Below are positions 1 to 5,199 of a stretch of 5,199 bases of DNA, piece by piece. The notes beneath the pieces were generated by a model. That model was not told the origin of the DNA and searched no databases. It saw nothing but the letters and a program-made list of their open reading frames with translations. This stretch comes from Candidatus Krumholzibacteriia bacterium (GTDB lineage Bacteria > Krumholzibacteriota > Krumholzibacteriia > LZORAL124-64-63). Position 1 is the first letter of the stretch; every line of letters begins with the position of its first letter. The position numbers and the translations under genes are program-made. The stretch is from NCBI GenBank assembly GCA_030632925.1, contig DAOVTU010000279.1, positions 1 through 5,199 on the forward strand. Direction: 5' to 3'.

Positions 1-28
1 CTCCCACTGAATTCCCTCTCGTCATATC

Positions 29-57
29 GAGGGAGAGACGGCATGATCTTCACATGA
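29..57 (+). promoter_or_regulatory. Shine-Dalgarno with overlapping stop/start (ATGA) ahead of the acyltransferase
   Basis: A purine-rich GAGGGAGA (29-36) lies 6 bases before an ATG at 43, which opens a four-codon frame (MIFT) whose TGA at 55-57 overlaps the ATG at 54 of the next gene. The same Shine-Dalgarno is 17 bases from the ATG at 54, which is too far for direct use. The frame ending at 57 is also open leftward to the window edge, so it could equally be the tail of an upstream gene. Either reading suggests that the acyltransferase is translated by coupling. TCCCTC at 13-18 can pair with GAGGGA at 29-34 and would cover the Shine-Dalgarno, but the stem is short. Confidence 0.35.
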
Positions 58-1145
58 AGAACGAACGCCTGATCTCCCTCGATGTTTTTCGCGGCCTGAC
101 CGTGGCCCTGATGATCCTGGTCAACAACCCGGGCTCGTGGGGGCACATCCACCCGCCGCTGCGCCACGCCGCCTGGCACGGCTGGACACCCACCGATCTG
201 GTTTTCCCGTTTTTCCTTTTTGCCGTCGGTGTGGCCATCTCGCTCAGTTTCCGTCGCCGCCTGGCTTCGGGCGCCAAGGGCGGCGATTTGGTGCGCAAGA
301 TCATCACGCGCGCAGTGATCATTTTCACCCTCGGCCTTTTGCTGAATGGATTCCCCTACAATAATCTGGGCGAGCTGCGGGTGTGGGGCGTGCTGCAGCG
401 CATCGCCGTGTGTTACCTGCTGGCCGGCTTGACGGTGGTGTTGGTACGCCATACCACGGGCCGTCTGGCGCTCATGTTTGGGTTCCTGTTGGTTTATGAA
501 TTGTTCATGCGCCTGCCCTTGGTGGACGGCTGGGGCCACGGCAGTTTTGCCCTCGAGGACAACTTCGTGCGCCACCTTGATCTGATCTGGCCCGGCGCAA
601 TCCACCTGTATCAAGGCACCGGTGTGCCCTTTGATCCCGAAGGTTTTTTATCATCCCTGCCCGCAGCAGCCGGCACCCTGGCCGGATTTTTCACCGGCGA
701 ATTTCTACAGCGCGACCGTTCTCTGGCCAGGCGTTTGGGCGGCATGGCCCTGGCCGGTGTGGCCCTCACCGCAGTTGGCCTGTTGCTGAGCCTGGCCGAG
801 CCCATCAATAAACAATTGTGGACCACGAGTTACACCGTCCTGATGACCGGACTGGCCCTGTTGACCCTTTCGTTCTGTGGCTGGCTGATCGATGTGCGCC
901 GGTGGCAACACTGGGTGGGTCCGGCGCTGGTCTTCGGCAGCAACGCCCTGTTGGCGTTCGTGGGTTCCGGCTTGCTGGCCCGGATTCTGGGCCTGACTGG
1001 GCTCAAGTCGACCCTCTACAAGGGTCTGTTCCTGCCACTGGCTGGTCCGGTCAATGGATCGCTGTTGTACGCCGTGAGCACCATCGTGCTGTGGTGGGCA
1101 GTCTTATGGGTTCTGTATCGGCGACGGATATTCCTGAAAATCTGA
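54..1145 (+). CDS. HGSNAT/NagX-like (DUF5009) membrane acyltransferase
   Basis: This is a complete integral membrane protein of 363 residues, close to the usual length of bacterial homologues of heparan-alpha-glucosaminide N-acetyltransferase. The N-terminus (SLDVFRGLTVALMILVNNPG) is the family signature, so the ATG at 54 is the natural start; no other in-frame ATG, GTG or TTG precedes it in the window. The segment around residues 37-56 (RHAAWHGWTPTDLVFPFF) matches the human enzyme's active-site region, and H38 aligns with the human acetyl-accepting histidine. Further family blocks are RVWGVLQRIAVCYLL (109-123), FDPEGFLSSLPA (193-204), LWTTSYTVL (255-263) and FGSNALLAFVGSGLLAR (294-310). About ten hydrophobic segments are visible, near 8-25, 45-66, 83-100, 112-131, 138-152, 198-218, 228-248, 258-279, 287-312 and 337-355. 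The human protein moves acetyl from cytosolic acetyl-CoA across the membrane to a terminal glucosamine. The bacterial substrate is not settled, and no sugar-degradation gene is in view. The family call is firm; the reaction is inferred. Confidence 0.9.
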   Translation: MKNERLISLDVFRGLTVALMILVNNPGSWGHIHPPLRHAAWHGWTPTDLVFPFFLFAVGVAISLSFRRRLASGAKGGDLVRKIITRAVIIFTLGLLLNGFPYNNLGELRVWGVLQRIAVCYLLAGLTVVLVRHTTGRLALMFGFLLVYELFMRLPLVDGWGHGSFALEDNFVRHLDLIWPGAIHLYQGTGVPFDPEGFLSSLPAAAGTLAGFFTGEFLQRDRSLARRLGGMALAGVALTAVGLLLSLAEPINKQLWTTSYTVLMTGLALLTLSFCGWLIDVRRWQHWVGPALVFGSNALLAFVGSGLLARILGLTGLKSTLYKGLFLPLAGPVNGSLLYAVSTIVLWWAVLWVLYRRRIFLKI

Positions 1146-1323
1146 GGGCCGTTATTATCTCGGTCTAAATATATCTTGATAATCAAAGAACAATTCCCGG
1201 CGTTGTGGTATGGTGCCATGGACTTCTGCCGACCCTGCTTGGTTGCGCCTTCTCGGTGAATCTCATGTCTCTGGACAGGTGCAACTCTCGGCCGATGACA
1301 CCTATGGCATTTGGAGGAACGCC
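1146..1323 (+). other. AT-rich intergenic region, weak promoter candidate
   Basis: These 178 bases separate the acyltransferase from the repeat protein. The part at 1150-1195 is clearly richer in A and T than the flanking genes and contains GATAAT at 1178-1183, a possible -10 box. The hexamer 17 bases upstream (TTATCT, 1155-1160) is a poor -35. No convincing intrinsic terminator is present, so readthrough from the upstream gene is possible. The reading frame of the next gene is open back to an ATG at 1210, but that extension does not look like protein leading into the signal peptide. Confidence 0.3.
1313..1317 (+). promoter_or_regulatory. Ribosome binding site fixing the start at 1324
   Basis: GGAGG sits six bases before the ATG at 1324. 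The first residues from that ATG form a clear signal peptide. This decides the start against the in-frame ATG at 1210, which would add 38 residues ahead of the signal peptide. Confidence 0.85.
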
Positions 1324-3030
1324 ATGACACACAAATTCTACTGCCGACTATTCATGATTGTACTCTGCCTCGCGCTGGCCGTGCCGGCTTCTGCCAACTG
1401 GATGGGAGGCTTCGTGCTCGATCACGGTGCCGCCTCGTATCTGGGCAACTCGGAACAGGCCCGGGTCACCTTCGATTTTGAAGTGACCAATGCCAACGGC
1501 GCACGGTTTGTAGTTGACGGAATGTTGGACGGTTCGGTGTTGCCGTTCCGGACCTGGAACGGAAGCCCGAACTATGCCATGGGCACATTGAGCACGCACA
1601 GCAACTACATCACATTCAACTCCGGCACCGTCGCGGTGGACCAGTACCGCATCGCGATGTTCGACCCGATCACGACCGACATCTTGTTGGAGATGTATCT
1701 GCCGGTCGAATATTTCTTCGGACCGAACGCCGTCAACAATTTCCAACTGAACTACACTTCGCCGTCGTGGATACTCAACGGAGACGACCTCACCATCGGG
1801 TTTGATTATCAGACTGATGAAGTGGCCGGCGCGCGGGTTTCGGCACGTCCCTACACCGATGGCTCCCTGTCCGTCGGGTACGGTGCCAGCGGTCTGGGTC
1901 TGTTGCCGCTCGGCACAGGCACCGGCAGCCAGTACTTCACGTTCCCCAATCTCGATGCGGACGTCGATGAAATCCGCATCCTGATGGTTACGGCGGACCA
2001 ATCAACGACGCTGCTGGAGTTCTTCATACCGGTTGATCTGCACTGGGGTCCCCACAGCATTTCCAACATCACTTTTGACCCGCCCTATCCGGATTGCCTG
2101 GCCTGGGATCAACCGGTGACAGTGGAGTTTGACTACGCCACGTCTGATCCCGGCGGATGCTACATTTGGACCCTGGGCCTCGATGAATCGCACAGCACCA
2201 TCATCAATCAGGCCTATGCTGGCAGTGCGCTTGAGCCGGTTTCCGGTCACATAGTGCGCCACTACCGGATGTTGCCCGACAATGGCGAAGGGGAATTCAG
2301 GTACGCGCATTTCAGCATGTCTGACGCGACCAATACAAATTCCCTGCTGCAGTTCGACATTCCTGCTACCTATCCTTACGGCCCCAACGCCATCCAGAAC
2401 GTGTCCTATTCCCCGGCTGCACCGGCGGTGCTGGATCACGGCACACATGTTGACGTGGCCTTCGATTACGTGACCAACGAGGCAGCCGGCGTCCGGGTCT
2501 ACAGCCATCCTTTCAGCTATGACGGGATCGTTCCGCCTTATGGTGTCAGTGGCAGCATTCTGTACACGGGCTCCGGCAGTGGTACGACCTTCTTCACGGT
2601 CACCGCCGGGGACTACCTGGTCAACAACGTGCGGATGAAAATGAATGTGGCCGACAATTCGAGCCTGCTCATGGAGCACTTTTTCGCCGGCAACTTCACC
2701 TACGGCGGCGTTGGTGGCGTGACTCCGGTGCCGGACACGCCGGTAGCTTTGGGGCCAGTCCTGCAGCAGAACTATCCCAACCCATTTAACCCGCAAACGA
2801 CCATCAAGTTTGAATTGCCCGCGCCGGCGGCCATGAGCCTGCGCGTTTTCGACCTGTCAGGCCGTTTGGTGAGGGTGTTGCTGGATGGACAAATGGTGGC
2901 CGACGGCCCTCAGGAAGCCATCTGGGATGGCCGGGATGATTCCGGCCGCAGAGTGGCCTCAGGCACCTATTTCTACCGCCTCGAGGGTGGGCAACTGTCT
3001 GAAACCAGGAGCATGGTCTTGGTCAAGTGA
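1324..3030 (+). CDS. Secreted four-repeat protein with FlgD/Por-type C-terminal sorting domain
   Basis: This is a complete exported protein of 568 residues whose function I do not recognise. Residues 1-24 are a signal peptide: a short basic start, a hydrophobic core near 9-20, and a likely cut after ASA at 22-24. Residues 26-463 are four diverged copies of a unit of about 110 residues, each with an early (V/I)xFDY-type strand and most closing on a GPNAI-like motif (GPNAV 133, GPHSI 242, GPNAI 353, degenerate YGGV 460). The composition is beta-rich, so Ig-like sandwiches are likely. Residues 476-568 carry NYPNPFNP (483-490), a strand with VFDLSGRLVR, WDGRDDSG (534-541) and GTYFYRL (547-553), ending in MVLVK. 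This is the FlgD-Ig/type IX secretion sorting domain style of FCB-related bacteria. The mature chain has only two cysteines, C258 and C279, both in repeat 3. No catalytic motif is evident, so a surface, adhesive or scaffold role is possible but inferred. A strong terminator follows 25 bases after the stop. Confidence 0.88.
   Translation: MTHKFYCRLFMIVLCLALAVPASANWMGGFVLDHGAASYLGNSEQARVTFDFEVTNANGARFVVDGMLDGSVLPFRTWNGSPNYAMGTLSTHSNYITFNSGTVAVDQYRIAMFDPITTDILLEMYLPVEYFFGPNAVNNFQLNYTSPSWILNGDDLTIGFDYQTDEVAGARVSARPYTDGSLSVGYGASGLGLLPLGTGTGSQYFTFPNLDADVDEIRILMVTADQSTTLLEFFIPVDLHWGPHSISNITFDPPYPDCLAWDQPVTVEFDYATSDPGGCYIWTLGLDESHSTIINQAYAGSALEPVSGHIVRHYRMLPDNGEGEFRYAHFSMSDATNTNSLLQFDIPATYPYGPNAIQNVSYSPAAPAVLDHGTHVDVAFDYVTNEAAGVRVYSHPFSYDGIVPPYGVSGSILYTGSGSGTTFFTVTAGDYLVNNVRMKMNVADNSSLLMEHFFAGNFTYGGVGGVTPVPDTPVALGPVLQQNYPNPFNPQTTIKFELPAPAAMSLRVFDLSGRLVRVLLDGQMVADGPQEAIWDGRDDSGRRVASGTYFYRLEGGQLSETRSMVLVK
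1399..2712 (+). repeat. Four tandem protein-level repeats of about 110 residues
   Basis: Approximate unit borders are residues 26-137, 138-246, 247-357 and 358-463, that is nucleotides 1399-1734, 1735-2061, 2062-2394 and 2395-2712. Aligned landmarks are the strand motif VTFDFEVTN / IGFDYQTDE / VEFDYATSD / VAFDYVTNE, a later segment (YRIAMFD / EIRILMVTAD / YAHFSMSDA / VRMKMNVAD), a run such as ILLEMYLPV / TLLEFFIPV / SLLQFDIPA / SLLMEHFFA, and the closing GPNAI-like box. Identity is low at the DNA level, so the duplication is old. Units 2 and 4 look closest (GARVSARPYTDGSL against GVRVYSHPFSYDGI). Confidence 0.85.
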
Positions 3031-3055
3031 TCGGTTGAGAAGGTAGAAATTCTCG

Positions 3056-3098
3056 CAGGGGACCAGGTTGGGGCTAACCTGGTCCCCTGATTTTTGTT
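3056..3098 (+). terminator. Intrinsic (Rho-independent) terminator
   Basis: A perfect 14-bp stem pairs 3056-3069 (CAGGGGACCAGGTT) with 3076-3089 (AACCTGGTCCCCTG). The loop is six bases, and the stem is followed by ATTTTTGTT. It begins 25 bases after the stop of the repeat protein. The T-run is only on the right, so it acts for plus-strand transcription. It should insulate the downstream nuclease gene. Confidence 0.95.
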
Positions 3099-3116
3099 AT
3101 ATTAACTCAAGAAACG

Positions 3117-3125
3117 TGTTATAAT
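3117..3125 (+). promoter_or_regulatory. Extended -10 promoter for the nuclease gene
   Basis: TGTTATAAT contains a consensus -10 hexamer (TATAAT, 3120-3125) preceded by the TGn of an extended -10 element. No good -35 lies at 17 bases (TTATAT, 3097-3102). TTGTTA at 3094-3099 is a better hexamer but is spaced 20 bases away and overlaps the terminator tail. Transcription would start near 3132, giving a leader of about 80 bases. The assignment assumes a housekeeping sigma factor of the usual type. Confidence 0.6.
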
Positions 3126-3139
3126 TGATTTCTGGTTAG

Positions 3140-3165
3140 AAACGACCACATTCGTAGTGGTGTTT
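3140..3165 (+). promoter_or_regulatory. 5' leader stem-loop upstream of the nuclease
   Basis: AAAC-g-ACCAC (3140-3149) pairs with GTGGTGTTT (3157-3165) as nine base pairs with one bulged G and a seven-base loop. It falls just downstream of the predicted transcription start and ends 35 bases before the ribosome binding site. It could stabilise the messenger or bind a regulator. It matches no riboswitch class that I know. Confidence 0.4.
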
Positions 3166-3200
3166 ATAGAGAAGCGTCTCGCTGCCCTGATTTTAGCTCT

Positions 3201-3206
3201 AAGGGG
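3201..3206 (+). promoter_or_regulatory. Ribosome binding site fixing the GTG start at 3213
   Basis: AAGGGG lies six bases before the GTG at 3213. The frame upstream of this point has no ATG, GTG or TTG start before an in-frame TGA at 3126. The signal peptide begins directly at the GTG, so this start is well supported. Confidence 0.8.
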
Positions 3207-3212
3207 AATTAC

Positions 3213-5199
3213 GTGCGTCAGAACTCGCCTGCCTTCCGACTTCATCGCCTGACCCTGGCCGTTGTGATCCTGCTGACCGTTCTGGGCAGCCAGGCTTTGG
3301 CCACCATCCCGGTTGGCTACTACGACACCGTCGACGCCAGCACCCAGGCCGGCCTGCGCAGTTCGCTGCATCTGGTCATCGATGACCACACCAAGATTTC
3401 GTACACCGCCGCGTCCCTCGACACCTGGAATGTGCTTGAAATTGCGGACCAGGATCCCAACGATCCCAGCCGCATCCTGGATGTGTACCTGAACGCCAGC
3501 TACCAGAAATTCGGTGCCGGCAATACCGACTACAACCGCGAGCACACCTGGCCCAGCAGCTTTGGCTTCCCCGACGACGGCAGCAGCAACTACCCCTACA
3601 CGGATTGCCACCATCTCTTTCTCTGCAACGACAGCCGCAATTCGTCCCGCAGCAACAAACCCTACGGCAGCGTGGGCGGCGCAGGCACGACCGAGTACAC
3701 CACCGAAGTCAACGATGGCGTGGGTGGCGGTTCGGGTGTGTATCCCGGTTGGTCCAACTGGTCCAGTACCACCTATTGGGAAACCTGGATCGATCGTCGC
3801 GGCGATGTGGCCCGCGCCCAGCTTTACATGGACGTGCGTTACGAAGGCGGCACCCATGGCATCACCGGCGTCACCGAGCCCGACCTGATTTTGACGGACA
3901 ACCTGGCCCTTATCGAAGGTTCGAATACCGGCAGCAACCAGCTGGTGGCTTACATGGGATTGCTCAGTGTGCTGCTGCAATGGCATGAAGATGACCCCGT
4001 GGACGCCAAGGAGATCGCCCGCAACGACGCGATCTATGCCGCCCAGGGAAACCGCAACCCGTTCATTGACCATCCCGAATGGGTGGAGTGTATTTTCCTC
4101 GGCACCTGCAGCGGTGGTGCCGATCTCACGCCTCCAGGAGCACCGACCGGATTGGTGGCCACCGCTGGCGACGGCAGCGTGGACTTGAGTTGGAACGACA
4201 ACCCGGAATTCGATCTGGCCGGATACCGTGTTTACCGCAGCACGACCCAGGGCGGGCCCTATGCCCAGGCCAACGTGGGCCTGGAGGGCTTGAGCCATTA
4301 CGCTGACGACGGTTTGGTCAACGATACGACCTACTACTATGTCGTGACGGCCGATGATCTGGCGGGCAATGAGTCCCTCGCCAGCGGTGAGGCCAACGCC
4401 ACACCTACGCAGGGCGCCGTCGGCGGCACGATCGTGTGGTTCAACGAATTCCACTACGACAACGATGGCACCGACACCGGTGAATTTTTTGAATTGGCCG
4501 GCGCTGCGGGACAGTCCCTGGTCGGTTGGACCGTAGCCGGTTACAACGGCAGCGACGGCGGGCTCTACAGCATCGTGGCCCTGACCGGCACGCTGCCCAA
4601 CCAGCAGAACGGCGTCGGCACCTTGAGCTTCAACATGGCGGGCATGCAAAATGGCTCGCCGGATGCCCTGGCCCTGATCGACAACACAGGCACGGTGATC
4701 GAATTTATCAGTTACGAAGGCGTAGTCGTCGCCACCAACGGGTCGGCTGCCGGAATGACTTCGGTGGATGTCGGCGTTATCGAAGCCCCGGCTCCGGTCG
4801 GTTTCTCGCTGCAGCTGGGTGGTACCGGTTTGAACAGTACTGATTTCACCTGGCAGGCCGCCATGGCCCACACTTCCGGGCTGCCCAATACCAATCAGAC
4901 GTTCGCGGCTCCGGTGACCAACCAACTGCCGACCGCCGTGGCCAACGGCACCTACGACGGACTCATGACCGTGAGTCTGGCCTTCTCTTCGGCCGGATCC
5001 AGCGATCCGGACGGCACGATCACGGGCTGGCTCTGGGACTTCGGCGACGGCAATACCAGCCCGCTGGCCAACCCGAGTCACACCTACCTGACGGCTGCGA
5101 CCTTTGTCGTGACCCTCACGGTGACCGATGATCTGGGTGGGGAAAATACCGACACCACCAGCGCGATCATTGTGGATCCGACACCGGCTCCTGACATCC
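3213..5199 (+). CDS. Secreted endonuclease I (EndA/NucM-type) with FN3, lamin-tail and PKD domains, 3' partial
   Basis: The frame runs from GTG for 662 codons without a stop and leaves the window. Residues 1-30 are a signal peptide, with a hydrophobic stretch near 13-25 and a likely cut after ALA. Residues 32-300 are an endonuclease I (PF04231-type) domain that cleaves DNA, and in some members RNA, using a His-Me finger. Visible marks are the opening IPVGYYD, NREHTWP (108-114, general base H111), DCHHLF (131-136) with H134, NSSRSN (143-148) with N143 as likely metal ligand, GDVARAQLYMDVRY (197-210), LLQWHEDDPV, and QGNRNPFIDHPEWVE (278-292). All four mature cysteines are in this domain (C132, C138, C293, C299). 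Residues 307-400 form an FN3 domain with the typical GYRVYRS and TTYYYVVTA strands. Residues 404-564 form a lamin-tail-like domain (IVWFNEFHYDND, then GEFFELAG). Residues 572-657 form a PKD domain (WDFGDGNTS 608-616, NPSHTY 620-625). The likely role is scavenging or clearing extracellular DNA. The missing end may hold a sorting domain like that of the preceding gene. Confidence 0.93.
   Translation, partial: MRQNSPAFRLHRLTLAVVILLTVLGSQALATIPVGYYDTVDASTQAGLRSSLHLVIDDHTKISYTAASLDTWNVLEIADQDPNDPSRILDVYLNASYQKFGAGNTDYNREHTWPSSFGFPDDGSSNYPYTDCHHLFLCNDSRNSSRSNKPYGSVGGAGTTEYTTEVNDGVGGGSGVYPGWSNWSSTTYWETWIDRRGDVARAQLYMDVRYEGGTHGITGVTEPDLILTDNLALIEGSNTGSNQLVAYMGLLSVLLQWHEDDPVDAKEIARNDAIYAAQGNRNPFIDHPEWVECIFLGTCSGGADLTPPGAPTGLVATAGDGSVDLSWNDNPEFDLAGYRVYRSTTQGGPYAQANVGLEGLSHYADDGLVNDTTYYYVVTADDLAGNESLASGEANATPTQGAVGGTIVWFNEFHYDNDGTDTGEFFELAGAAGQSLVGWTVAGYNGSDGGLYSIVALTGTLPNQQNGVGTLSFNMAGMQNGSPDALALIDNTGTVIEFISYEGVVVATNGSAAGMTSVDVGVIEAPAPVGFSLQLGGTGLNSTDFTWQAAMAHTSGLPNTNQTFAAPVTNQLPTAVANGTYDGLMTVSLAFSSAGSSDPDGTITGWLWDFGDGNTSPLANPSHTYLTAATFVVTLTVTDDLGGENTDTTSAIIVDPTPAPDI

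Noticed and set aside
818..1168. Plus-strand frame of 116 codons overlapping the end of the acyltransferase
   Set aside because: It is a shifted frame of the conserved C-terminal membrane segments and shows no independent signal.
1204..1221. Small inverted repeat ATGG-TG-CCAT in the 1146-1323 gap
   Set aside because: The two-base loop cannot form a stable hairpin and there is no T-run, so it is neither a terminator nor a convincing operator.
1210..1323. N-terminal extension of the repeat protein to the ATG at 1210
   Set aside because: It would put 38 residues in front of a clear signal peptide, and a strong GGAGG sits at the correct distance from the ATG at 1324.
1348..2796. Two minus-strand frames meeting near 2001
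   Set aside because: Both are antisense shadows of the repeat-protein gene, with low-complexity composition and no recognisable start context or domain.
3514..4843. Several plus-strand frames of 60-127 codons inside the nuclease gene
   Set aside because: They are out of frame with the endonuclease I, FN3 and lamin-tail domains, and have biased composition (runs of A, T and P, or R and Q) without motifs.
3102..5081. Open frame of 659 codons on the minus strand
   Set aside because: It lies wholly antisense to the nuclease gene, whose motifs are unmistakable. The translation is rich in G, V, A, H and R with no domain, signal peptide or recognisable motif, as expected from the complement of GC-biased codons.
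1..5199. Search for CRISPR arrays, transposon ends, tRNA or rRNA
   Set aside because: No regularly spaced identical repeats, terminal inverted repeats, transposase frames or RNA-gene landmarks were seen by eye.

Overview
The window is bacterial, GC-rich in its genes and AT-rich between them. It carries three genes, all on the plus strand. Two encode large secreted proteins; one of these ends in a FlgD/Por-secretion-like C-terminal region with the NYPNPFNP signature. That tail, together with a PKD/FN3/lamin-tail mosaic nuclease, suggests a Gram-negative lineage of the FCB group or a neighbouring candidate phylum (Krumholzibacteriota, Eisenbacteria or Latescibacteria type). This placement is inferred from protein style, not from a marker gene.

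Layout. (1) 54-1145 encodes a complete polytopic membrane acyltransferase of the HGSNAT/NagX (DUF5009) type, with the family histidine conserved. Its start overlaps the end of another reading frame (ATGA). (2) 1146-1323 is a short AT-rich gap ending in a strong ribosome binding site. (3) 1324-3030 encodes a secreted protein of 568 residues. It consists of a signal peptide, four diverged tandem repeats of about 110 residues that I do not recognise as a named family, and a C-terminal sorting-type domain. (4) 3056-3098 is a textbook intrinsic terminator with a perfect 14-bp stem. (5) 3099-3212 holds a new promoter (extended -10, TATAAT), a 5' leader hairpin and a ribosome binding site. (6) 3213 to the window end is a GTG-started open frame of at least 662 codons with no stop. 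It encodes a secreted endonuclease I (EndA/NucM-type) followed by FN3, lamin-tail and PKD domains, and it is cut off by the window edge. The GTG start and missing stop make it easy to overlook, and a long antisense frame covers the same DNA.

How they work together. The terminator and promoter separate the repeat protein from the nuclease, so they are probably independent transcription units. Nothing in the sequence shows that the three products share a pathway. The common theme is the cell envelope and exterior: one membrane acyltransferase and two exported multidomain proteins, one of which probably degrades extracellular nucleic acid. I see no mobile element, CRISPR array, tRNA or rRNA.
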